Part shown: positions 1 through 9,382 of the stretch, one piece after another
Position numbering within the stretch: the stretch's first letter is position 1
How the letters are laid out: each line of letters begins with the position of its first letter
Assembly: GCF_035222275.1 (NCBI RefSeq)
Contig: NC_085882.1
Span: forward strand, 1,991,501-2,055,500
Length of the DNA: 64,000 bases
Reading direction: 5' to 3'
Source of the DNA: Podospora bellae-mahoneyi
Lineage: Eukaryota > Ascomycota > Sordariomycetes > Sordariales > Podosporaceae
Notes under the pieces: generated by a model
The model's database searches: none
Told to the model about the DNA's origin: nothing
What the model saw: only the letters and a program-made list of their open reading frames with translations
Translations under genes and position numbers: made by a program

Positions 1-476
1 ATGTGGTGATGTGCAGGACGAATGCGGGGAAAGTAGATACACAGGAGATTGGGGAGAGAGGGGTCAATTTCATGTTACACCGGCTCACTCATGCCACACG
101 CACACAAGATACAATACTCCTACAGCAGCATCAATCTCCAGTTACTTGTATTCTTCCAAAACTCGGGAATATCTACTCCTAGGTAGGTAACTAATAAACC
201 CAAATCCAAGACCCTCTCGCCTGCCTAATATAGCAATAATATAACAACTCATGCTTTGCTTGTTTTTTTCTCCCGCAATCCAGAAACCATAACACATTAC
301 GTGATATATCTTGTGCTTTCTCAAACGAACGAACGCCAACCTGTGTAGATGATGAGCCCGTATTTTCGACCCCCCATGTAGAATGCAGAACCAGCCCGAC
401 AACCTCCCCCCATAACACCAAACAGGAAATCAATCCAAAAAAATTTACTCATACAACATGTCCCTCGTCATCCTTC
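1..476. other. Window-edge intergenic DNA downstream of SOG2
   Basis: This AT-moderate stretch follows the SOG2 stop codon and probably holds its 3' untranslated region. Two overlapping short open frames on the minus strand (142-433) show no recognisable motif. I see no RNA gene or repeat here. Confidence 0.5.
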
Positions 477-3400
477 TCAAAATCCATTCATTTTCCCATT
501 GCTACCTCCTGCTGGGAGTCGCAACGGTAGCACACTCAAGCTCCCTTGTGAGTGCCCATGCCCTGGCCAAGGCATTGGGCTTAGGGCCGAGCTCGGAGTC
601 GGAATATCCTGGCTCGAGTTCACAGAGTGCATGCTGCCCGCCGTGGTGAGACTCGCTGTTGTCGAGGTGGAGTTCATAGTCCCGTGCCTCGACATGCCTA
701 GCCCTCCCATGGAGAGCAAGGTATCCGCTCGTTCAAATACATTGCCCTGGAACGCCGCCGCAAACGAAGCGCTCTGTGGGGTGGAAGGCACAGTCGCCTG
801 GACTGCCGGACCCAAGGCGGCACTCTGCGGCGTCATCGGCAATGGTTGCAAGTTGTAAGGACTCAAATTCTCCGACCCATGATTAGGCCCATGCCCATGG
901 TTTCCGTGATGGCCATGGTGCCCATGATGATGCCCTTGTCGTGTAAAGTATGCCCAAGGACTCGAGTGTATCAGGTCACATGTTTCCTTCATGCTCTGAT
1001 GAACCGGTCGCAACCTCGACCTGGTGTCTATTGGCAGTTGAACCTCGCTTTGAAGTTGCTTGATCTTTGTGACCAGCATGTACCAGGAATCAATGAAACT
1101 GCTGCACAGGCCCCAAAACGGCGCCTGTGTCCTGATCCCTGGCTCCTTAAGCTTGATCGTCGACAGCTTCTGCTTCAAACTCTCTGTTTGCTGAATCGAG
1201 ACTGTACACCGGTGGATCAACATCTTCCAGGGCTGCACAACGTGCTCGGGGGCTCGCTGCGCCATTGCCAGTCTCATCGACGACGAAAGCTGCTGGCTTA
1301 GTTGGGGTAGTATCCGCATGACTAGATCCGCCGTTTTGGTTAATGAGAGGAAAATCCGTTCAAAGACGCGGTCCTCTTCGGAAAAGTCAGCCGACAGGTT
1401 TCGGATACCTGACGTGCTGTTGGAAGCAAACGACTCTCCTGAGCGGGGTGTGGCAGCGCTCATAATGGCTGTCCTGCTGGAGCCATTGACAAATGGCCCC
1501 AGAGGAACATCGGTGGTCACCCGGAGGCTGCTCGGGTGGTGGACAAATGTCCCGTTCCGCGACCTGCTGTTGATCATAGCTGGGCGGTCGGCCGTGGGAG
1601 GAACAAAAGAATTCTCCCGCGAGTGAGGGCGGAGGGTTTCGCCCGGGTCCGTTCGCATATGCGGCGGCAGAGACCGCGGAGCGACCTGTGAGCATGTCAC
1701 ACGCAGCTCCATTATGCTATTATAGAGCTGCGTCAACAGAGTCCGAATGTACCGCGGGTCGCCATTGTCCAGAAAAAGGTCAACGTTGCTCATCAACAGC
1801 GAGCAGACGTGCGTGTAAGCATTGATCAGCGTGATGCATGCCCTTTGCACGTTTTCGTTTTCCCTCGAACCCCCAGCATCCATCGCTTGGTCATGCTTCT
1901 GAATCTCCAGCTCCAGCTGTTCCACATGGGCGTTGGTGTTGTAAAAGACAATCTCCAAAGAGTTGGACCGGCGCGAGGTTCCGTCGTTGGTCAGACCGAT
2001 CAACATTTGGATCATCGGATGGATCTGGAAGATGGAATACAAAATGCCCTTGGAAGCTTCCAGCACCGGATCAAACACCTTGGACTCCCGTCTCCTCTCT
2101 GGCAGGATAGACAGCCTGCGCACGTAAACGGGCCGTTGCAGTGCCGGTTCGGCCGGGCTTGTGACGTTGGGACTCTGCACCTGCATGACGGTCCCGTTCC
2201 CTTGCATGGCGGATCCATGACTGAGCCCGCGGTAATGGCTGAACCGGTTTGTACCCTCGATTTCCTCCAAGGTGCTGAGCTCTGACCGCTTTGACACAAT
2301 GCCCATCCGCCGTGACCTGCTTTCGGACCGCTCCCTGCTTGAGGTTTGCACAATCGTCTCTGAATTGCTGCGCACCCGTTCGTTTGGGTTACCGATGGTC
2401 AGCGGCATGACTCCAGGTCTCCGCTGTGCTCCATTTTGCTGAGAGAGTCCACGATAGTGTGAGCGCGAGGGAATTGGTGGAGGGCGAGTAAGAGCCGGTG
2501 ATCGAAGATCGGGCATATCGCTGCCGTTGACCCGGACGGGGAATCGACCACTGAATACTCGCTTGATTGTTGGCCGCGGTGTTTCGGTTCCTTCCGCATC
2601 GTCTCCCACCGAATCGGAATCACCACGCCCATTCATACTTGAAGCCGTGAGCTTGAGAAACTTCTTGATGCGTGTCGTCAGGGCCACCTCGGTCATGTCA
2701 CTCTCCTTGGCCGCTCCAGCGTTATCTCCGCCACTATCCCAGACCTCCCGGGGCGGAAACTCCAGGGGGTTGCCCTCGAGTTTGATGACCGACAGTGACG
2801 GCATTTCGGCAAGACACAGCGGCAGCTTCTTGATCTGGTTCTTGTGAATCGAGAAGACCTTGAGGGACGACAGCTTGATGATTTCTGGCGGCAGAGTTTG
2901 CAACTGATTTCGGCCCAGATCGAGAATCTCCAGGGATTTTAGGTCGCAGAGCTAGAGGGAGAGAGGAAGCGGTCAGCTAGCGCCAAGTCCCACCATTGGA
3001 AGATCAGTGCGTACCGCAAGGGGAAATTCTTTGATCTGGTTCTGTCGGACGTTGAGATACCGCAATGATGTGCATTCTGGCAGACGTGATGGGATGGTTT
3101 CCAAGTAGTTGTGTGATAGGGCAAGTCTAGACAGTCGACACAGGTCAGCAGGCCGTACACTTCAGGTAGGCAAACAAACGAGCCGGGCCTACCGCTCTAG
3201 TTCGTCCTTTATTATGTCGACGATTTCCTCTGGCAACTTTGCAATCTTCTTCCTGCTCAGATCAATGGTGAGGCCTGGTTTTGGCAGCGTGTTGCTAACT
3301 CCGCTGGCGGCTGCCGCTTTCGCTTCGTTTTCGTGAGCGGCCCGCATGGCCTCCCTCGCGAGGGCAAGCACCTGGCTCGATGAGATGGGCCCCGAGGCCG

Positions 3401-3533
3401 AGAGGTTGGTATTTGACGGCACATCTTTGATGCTCGGAACTGGTGGTGGTGGAACGGGATTTGCGCGAGCAGCAGCCTCTACAGCGCGGCGGGCGTGGGC
3501 TGGGTTGTCGGGCAGACCCCGAGGAAAATCCAT
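477..3533 (-). CDS. SOG2: RAM signalling network protein SOG2 (leucine-rich repeat protein)
   Basis: The three-exon model is 3533-3193, 3126-3015 and 2951-477, giving 975 residues. Junction phases close exactly: the Arg codon CG|A is split at the first intron and the second is phase 0. Leucine-rich repeats occupy about residues 85-215, including LALSHNYLETIPSRLPE and LEILDLGRNQLQTLPPE. They are followed by the long Ser/Arg-rich region and alpha-helical part typical of fungal SOG2, which in the RAM network acts with the NDR kinase Cbk1/COT-1 in polarised growth and cell separation. The N-terminus is low-complexity (Ala/Pro/Ser). The C-terminal quarter carries a marked His/Gly run (GHHHGHHGHHGNHGHG) and Ser/Thr/Pro-rich stretches. 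The start at 3533 gives the longest frame and fits the first exon. It lies head-to-head with the RecQ gene. The family call is firm; a role in this species is inferred. Confidence 0.88.
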
Positions 3534-4917
3534 TATGGCGTCTCTGCCTTTGTCTGAACCCCCGTCTTGGGCGCAGTCTCTCCAGCGGGTACGGCCGTGA
3601 ACACAGAAAGAAACGGGGCGACTGTCGCGGGTCGGTGTTTATTTATTTGGTGAGCATCGATGGGTCGGATTTTAGCAACGTCGGAACAGTTGGTCGGATG
3701 AGCTCATGGCTTGACCCAATCGCTGTCGGGACGAGGTTGCCAATGCTCGTTAGAGTGCTCGATTGGACTCCAGCGGTAGGCGGTGAAAAGGAAGCACGTT
3801 GCGCCCAGGGGGCCTGGGGTCGCGGACAGTCGACTGATTGTCTTCGGCGGTGCTTCGTCGTCGAAGCAAACACGGCTACACGTCGACAGGCTGTGATTTG
3901 TTTCCTCGAGGGGGGGGAAAGGGACGGGATCGAAAATGTCTGACGGGCTTCAGGTAGCAAGTTAGCAAGTCTGGCCCAAGATAGGGGTGTTGCTGTAGGG
4001 GCACAGTTGGGGTGCATGTCACAAAACTGACCTGGCCAGGGGGTCCGGGCTTCGATTGCTTCGTCGCTAGCGTCTCATCTGTGCTACGGGTGTGTCCCTA
4101 GCATCCGCCAAGCACCACTGCAAGGGACAACAACTCGACCACAAAACACCAAGATTTCCATGTGAAACGAAACGCGTTGAATGAACCCTGCCAATGGAGG
4201 CTCTCCTTTCTTTCTGTCGCCTAGGGACAATTAGGACATTCAGAGATGCTACCTTTTACGTCAAGGCAATACTCCGAGATGGTGATGTGTAACAGTGGAT
4301 GGGCATTGGCAATATTGACATGCTCTTTCTTGGGCGGTGTTTCTTGATCTAATTATGGATCTCGAAATGCTGCTGTGTCACACCCTCTCTTCCAGCTTTT
4401 ATACAAAACCACGAGTCAGCTCGACATCACGACAATACCCCTTTCTTGGCGACAGGGAAATCGGCCGACAATGTCAGACATGCAGGTTGAATGCATGGTG
4501 GCTGAAGACAAATTGATGAGGCTGTAGATACCCTAACCCTACAAACAAAAGTGGTGGGATCACAAGAGAGACACCACGGCAGTGAGGAAAATAATGAAAT
4601 AGACAAAAGATCGATTGATATTATAGACATTCTCGAATACTCTAGATAATCTCAATATGGAGCATTTCCCACAACCACAGCTTCCCTAACCCTTCTATCT
4701 GACAAGTCCCCACCTGCCCTTTTGGGTCTCAGTCAACATGTCTATCAGCTTGCGCTCATTGCCTGGCTTCTTGAGCCAGACACAGCACACGCTCGCTTTT
4801 GAAAAATAGCAAACACTTCACCGTTTGATATACACACTCTTTTCTTGAGTCCGTTTGATGGTTTGGTTTTTATAAAAGGAGAAACGGGTGTCTCTGGCAC
4901 CCAAACCTGCTGTCAAA
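3534..4917. other. Divergent promoter region between SOG2 and the RecQ helicase
   Basis: This 1.4-kb interval separates two divergent starts and must hold both promoters and 5' leaders. The part next to SOG2 (3600-4070) is GC-rich; the rest is AT-richer, with a TATAAAA-like stretch near 4870, about 45 bp before the RecQ ATG. Small open frames here have no recognisable content. Confidence 0.5.
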
Positions 4918-6474
4918 ATGCCACTGGTCAGAACCGATTCGATGCAGGACATCGACTTCACACTACGGCGCCAGTTTGGCAAGAAATCATTCAGGTAGCA
5001 TCTCCGCCCCATTACATACGGGTTGACATATATACTGATACAACGAGTAGACCACAGCAACGAGAAATCATCAACGCCACTCTCGAAGGCAAGGACGTCT
5101 TCGTCCAAGCAGCCACCTCCTTTGGCAAGAGCTTATGCTTCCAACTTCCAGCCGTCATCGACCACGGGAGTGTGTCTCCATCTCATGTCTCAGCATCCAA
5201 TCACTAACAAGCCCCCAGTAACAATCGTCATCTCTCCCCTCCTCTCCCTCATGATGGACCAAGTCAAAGCCCTCCGCAACTCCAACATCGACGCCCGCAC
5301 CCTAAACTCCAACACCCCCTTCGCCGAACGCGACCACATCATGAAAGACCTCGGCACCGGCCACCCCCTAACCCGTCTCCTCTACGTCACCCCCGAGCTC
5401 TGCTCCGGCCCCTACTTCCGCGAGCGTCTCGAGCTCGTCCACCGACAAAAAGAACTCGCCCGCATCGCCGTCGACGAAGCCCACTGCATCTCGGAATGGG
5501 GCCACGACTTCCGCAAGGACTTTAAACGCCTCTCCTGGTTCAGGGAGCGCTTCCCAGACGTGCCCATCATGTGCCTTACCGCGACAGCAAACGAGCAAGT
5601 CCGCAATGACATCCTCACCACCCTCGGCATCAACGGACCTAACCTCAAGGCGTTTACCATGTCGGCGTTTCGTCCCAACTTGCATCTCGAGGTGAGGTTC
5701 ACGAGCGATCAGACAGACGACAGGTACGACGACTTTGTCTCGTGGCTCAAGGGGGTGTACGAGCGCAGGGGGAAACCGGATCGGAAACCGGAGCTGGACG
5801 AGATGGGGGAGCGGGTGGAGAACGTCTCGGGGATTATTTACACCACTTCGAGGGACGAGTGCGAGTCGCTTGCTGCTTCGCTGAGGTCGCATGACATTGC
5901 CGCCAGGCCGTTTCATGCCAAGCTTGCGAATCAGGACAAGGAGCGGACGTTGCAAAAGTGGATAAGGAATGAGGTCGGCTATGATATTATTGTGGCTACG
6001 ACTGCTTTTGGGATGGGGATAGATAAAGATGATGTCCGGTTTGTGGTTCACTGGAGGCTTCCGAAATCTTTTGAGGGGTATTATCAGGAGGCGGGGAGGG
6101 CGGGGAGGGACGGGAAGGCGAGTTACTGCTTTTTGTATTATTCTAGGGAGGATAGGGATCGGGTTTGTGGGATGATTGTCAAGGACAATACGTCGGGAGA
6201 TAGGAGGGATAAGGGGGGGGAGGCGAACAAACGGGCGAGGATGGAGAGTCATGAGGCTTTGGTGAGGTATTGTGAGGATACGGGGGGGTGTAGGCATGCG
6301 GCGATTACCAAGTATTTTGGGGAGAAGGAGGTGCCAAAGTGTGATTTTGCCTGTGATTGGCATAAGGATCGGGAGGGCCTGAAGAGGAGGTGGAGGGAGG
6401 GGTTGGCAAGTGAGGAGTGGGTTTGTACGCAGAGGGAGGAAGGCGCTTTTGAGGATTATTATTACAGTGAGTAG
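4918..6474 (+). CDS. Short RecQ-family ATP-dependent DNA helicase
   Basis: Exons 4918-4994, 5051-5169 and 5219-6474 give 483 residues. Introns are 56 and 49 bp, and both split codons rejoin correctly. Motif 0 (FGKKSFRPQQREII) is followed by Walker A TSFGKS, motif Ia region ISPLLSLMMDQV, the RecQ signature DEAHCISEWGHDFR, motif III LTATAN, and motifs V/VI (TTAFGMGIDKDDVRFVVHW, QEAGRAGRDG). A four-cysteine zinc-binding region (YCEDTGGC..KCDFAC) follows. RecQ enzymes unwind 3'-5' at stalled or recombining DNA. The protein ends soon after the zinc site, so there is no visible winged-helix or HRDC domain, unlike BLM/QDE-3-type proteins. It is therefore a core helicase paralogue rather than the main SGS1 orthologue. 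Codon use shifts sharply from C-ending to G-rich codons near 5.7 kb. Confidence 0.9.
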
Positions 6475-6778
6475 ATGTTGAGGAGGAGGGTGGGTGTGGA
6501 GCTTATGGTGTCAGCCGGTGGGAGAGACGAACATTGAATGTTTGACTGTGCTATTCGCAGCAGATGGGTGTAGCGGCCGTATCAGGCATAAGGACAGCTT
6601 TTAGCAGTAAAGCATACATCTAGCTCAGCATAGTTGTAATTACCTCGAGCATTTTCAGCTCCGAGCTTCGCTGTTTCAACCATCACAACCACCTACCAAA
6701 CCAAGAAACACACATGGGTATCATATCACAACACAACCACCACAACACCTCTGCCCTCACATCACACCACTGTCCTTC
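6475..6778. other. Convergent intergenic region, RecQ and DSC3 3' ends
   Basis: About 300 bp lie between two convergent stop codons and presumably hold both 3' untranslated regions and polyadenylation sites. No other feature is visible. Confidence 0.5.
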
Positions 6779-7783
6779 CTAGTGACCAGGAAACTCCCTC
6801 ACAAACCCCACCACCACCCCCAACAGCACCCCCAAACTCACAAACACCCCCATCCTCTTCGACCACAATCCCTCCTCCCTCAACAACCACCCCACAACCC
6901 CCATCGGAAAAACAAACCCAATCGCCATCCCCTTCACCAGCAAATCCACATTCCCTGCCCACCCCTCCCCCTCCTCTTCTTGCCTTGCGCCCCCCTCCCC
7001 AGCATCCTGCCCTGTGAAGCCACCCCCATCATCAAGCCACGCATCTTCCAGTTCCAACATCCTCTCTGCAGAAGGCATATCATCCGGGGTATACCTGGCC
7101 GCATGCCACCCCCTAAACGTCAGCCTCAAGTTGACAATCTCCTCCCTCGTCAGACTCCCCGCCAACCTATCAAACCCCCTCGGTTCCCTCCCTGTCCTGT
7201 TACCGCCTCTATCCTCGGGTACAGCTGGTGTTGGTGCCGCTGCTGCAGCGGGAGCGGTGGCAGCTTTTGACTCGGTCTCTAAATCCTCGGGGGAGAGGAC
7301 ATGACCGATGGAGCAGTTGATGAAGACGCGTCGTTCTGGTACTGGTGCATCTTTTCTTTTTCCCTTTGGGTCGGGGAGGTTTTGGGATGGCGGGGGTGGG
7401 GGGAGGGACTTGAACACTGTTGACAAGGGGGAGGTGTCGGGGAGGATGCGGCCGTTGTGGATGAAGCGGAGGTTGGAGGTTGCGCCGGTGGTGGGGGTGA
7501 GGTGTTGACGGATTAGGTGTTTGAGGGTGATGACGGTGGTGGTGGAGGGGGAGGGGATGTCGAGTTCGAGGTCGGGGAGGGAGGTGCTGAAGCGGATGGT
7601 GATGTGGAGTGGTTGTTGGGTGGGGGGTGGTGGTAATGGGGATTTGGATCTTGCCCGGGTGGGAGCTGATGATGGATGGAGTAATGGGGCGGTTGGGTGT
7701 TCGTTGCTGGAGGAGGATGACGAGGAACCGACGCTTGTGTTGCGTTTGGGACGGGATTTTCTGCTGCTGCTGCTGCTGCTCAT
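6779..7783 (-). CDS. dsc3: DSC E3 ubiquitin ligase complex subunit 3 (ubiquitin-like domain protein)
   Basis: A single exon encodes 334 residues from the Met at 7783, which opens a Ser-rich run. The frame is open to 7990, but that upstream part has no conserved look, so I prefer the internal Met. A ubiquitin-like fold of the DUF2407 type spans about residues 55-160 (LHITIRFSTSLPDLEL to RFIHNGRILPD, then VFINCSIGHVLS). A C-terminal DUF2407_C-like segment follows (FDRLAGSLTREEIVNLRLTF, GWHAARYTPDDMP). Two hydrophobic helices near the end (VDLLVKGMAIGFVFPMGVVGW and MGVFVSLGVLLGVVVGFV) anchor it in the membrane. In other fungi the Dsc complex is a Golgi/endosomal membrane ubiquitin ligase needed for SREBP cleavage and membrane-protein quality control. 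The family match is good by domain order. Confidence 0.85.
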   Translation of the reverse strand: MSSSSSSRKSRPKRNTSVGSSSSSSSNEHPTAPLLHPSSAPTRARSKSPLPPPPTQQPLHITIRFSTSLPDLELDIPSPSTTTVITLKHLIRQHLTPTTGATSNLRFIHNGRILPDTSPLSTVFKSLPPPPPSQNLPDPKGKRKDAPVPERRVFINCSIGHVLSPEDLETESKAATAPAAAAAPTPAVPEDRGGNRTGREPRGFDRLAGSLTREEIVNLRLTFRGWHAARYTPDDMPSAERMLELEDAWLDDGGGFTGQDAGEGGARQEEEGEGWAGNVDLLVKGMAIGFVFPMGVVGWLLREEGLWSKRMGVFVSLGVLLGVVVGFVREFPGH

Positions 7784-8017
7784 GATGGCGGTGGGTGGTG
7801 GTGGGATGGTGTTCTCGAAATTGGGAATTGGGAGTTGGGAAAATGACGATGCAGGGTGAACCAAAGACATAGATGGGGCCGTTGAGTCTTGGCTTTGGGG
7901 CTTTCTCCAAATTTCCCCGCAAAGAGAAGGCTTGGCATGCATTATCCGGGGTTGGGGTTTTTGACGACCAACTTCTCGAGCCGTGGACAAAAGAATAAAG
8001 AGTGCTGCTTGAGATGA

Positions 8018-8208
8018 CAGCCTCGACTATCTTAACAGCGATCCTCATTATCGTCAAAGGCGTATCAATGTAGATTCAAGGCCTACTGATTAGATTCAAA
8101 TGCCTCCAAATATAATCAAGACATTTCAAGCATAGTCAACAAGTCTTCAAACATGGTAGTGCAATCTGAAATGAGGGTCTCGAAGGCAATTAACACACGC
8201 CTTCGACT
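8018..8208. repeat. 21-bp minisatellite array A, diverged units in both orientations
   Basis: From about 8062 to 8208 the sequence falls into consecutive blocks of exactly 21 bp, for example 8062-8082, 8083-8103, 8104-8124, 8125-8145, 8146-8166 and 8167-8187, with weaker units before. Units commonly begin GCCT or GCGT. Some read towards GATTCAAG and others are the inverted form (CAAGCATAGTCAACAAG). It overlaps the upstream region of DSC3. It is the same family as the array at 8798-9049. Confidence 0.65.
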
Positions 8209-8261
8209 ATGATAAAAATCCCGAGAATTATCCCAATCATAAAGAACAACCAACTCCAACG

Positions 8262-8424
8262 GCATTCAAGAGAGCTCTCTAAATCATTCTAGCAACTCTC
8301 ACGAGCGCCCTAGACATCATCCCAGTAATGAAAGATCCTAAGCCAAGCAGCGTTCACAAAGGCTCTTTGGATAATTCCAGCAGCGGTCAGGAACGCTTGA
8401 GACATCATCCCAGCAGTCGAAGGG
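8262..8424. repeat. Tandem duplication of about 88 bp
   Basis: The block 8262-8349 is repeated, diverged, at 8350-8424. Shared landmarks in the same order are GCATTCA/GCGTTCA, a CTCT-rich stretch, ATTC(T/C)AGCA, and the well-kept AGACATCATCCCAG followed by a GAAG-containing end. It sits between the 21-bp array A and the tail segment. Confidence 0.6.
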
Positions 8425-8700
8425 GTATATAGGTATTGCCTTTTGAGGCTCTTATTTACATTGAAGTCTCTTTCACTCTATGCATGATGTCCTGCTGAAG
8501 ACTTTCAAGACATGTAATGTTACAGTAATGTACAGTGCTATAATATAAACAGCAATCCCGCAAAGTCATCTTCTTGTAAGTCAAAGCAGAATGAAGTTAG
8601 GAGTATGAGAAGACTGAAGCCTAATGCAATACCCCCCTTTTTCTAAGCATTCCCCCATCCATTACTAGGTACTCATGCTTGTTTATGTTCCCTCCACCTT
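8425..8700. repeat. Tail segment of the repeat block, copy 1
   Basis: This segment aligns in the same orientation with 9050-9330. Landmarks are CTTTTGAGGC, the pairs AAGTCTCTTTCAC / CAGTCTCTGTCAC, CATGATGTCCTG / CACGATGTGTTG, TATAAACAG, and further on AAGCATTC(C/T)CCCATCCATT with a closing CCTCCACC. Identity by eye is moderate. No open frame of note is present and the segment is AT-rich. Confidence 0.6.
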
Positions 8701-8797
8701 AATATCTCTGAAAGCCTGTTGATTATCTTTTAAGGCTGATGTGACGTTTCAGCTATTGTGAATTTGTTTACGATGGGTTGTTGAAGACTGGCTGTAC

Positions 8798-9049
8798 ATT
8801 CAAAGACAGTGAACATGCCTTCAGACATAATGAGTACGCCTTCAAATGGAATAAACAGGCCTGTTAGCTATCTTTGAACACCTGTCGACTATCGTTTAAC
8901 GCATGTCGACTATATTTTGAAGCCTATTAACTGTCTTTCAACGCCTGATAATTATCTTTGAAGGCGTTGCTAGTATCTTTCAAGGTCTCTTGATTATGAT
9001 TGAAGGCCTTCAGAGATAGTTGACAGGCCTTCTTATGATAGTTGAAGGT
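8798..9049. repeat. 21-bp minisatellite array B: twelve units, strict phase, mixed orientation
   Basis: The 252-bp block is twelve consecutive units of exactly 21 bp. In the phase beginning at GCCT, units 4-10 (from 8861) follow the forward pattern with central GACTATCTTTGAAG. Units 1-3 and 11-12 follow the reverse complement (for example CTTCAGAGATAGTTGACAGG). Each unit is a quasi-palindrome bounded by GCCT and AGGC. All frames carry stops, so it is not coding. No target-site duplication or transposase is visible. Confidence 0.75.
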
Positions 9050-9330
9050 GTGTCTGTTGTCTTTTGAGGCCTTGATTTCACATTACAGTCTCTGTCACCT
9101 TGTGCACGATGTGTTGTTAAGGACTTTTGTACATGTATAATATAGTAGTGTATTAGATTATAAACAGTATTCCCTCAACTATCCCGCCCTTTGTGTTTCC
9201 TCCCAGATTGTGCATGAATAAGCCAAGGAAATATGAAGCCAAATTAACAAACCGAAGCCAAAACAAATCTCCCAAAGCATTCTCCCATCCATTGCTCATG
9301 CCTCTTTGTGTATCCTCCACCAGAAATTCC
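9050..9330. repeat. Tail segment of the repeat block, copy 2
   Basis: This is the second copy of the segment at 8425-8700, directly following array B. It runs up to about 50 bp from the stop codon of the GTPase gene. It may therefore include that gene's 3' flank, and copy 1 would then be a displaced duplicate of it. Confidence 0.6.
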
Positions 9331-9382
9331 AACAAACAAACATTTCAAAGCATATCTCCACCAGATAATCATCCGCAGAAAA

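Noticed and set aside
5368-6363. 331-codon antisense frame within RecQ
   Set aside because: It is a mirror of a gene with biased codons; the sense strand has all helicase motifs.
8018-9049. CRISPR-like regular repeats
   Set aside because: The units abut without unique spacers, are diverged, and the genome is eukaryotic; it is a minisatellite.
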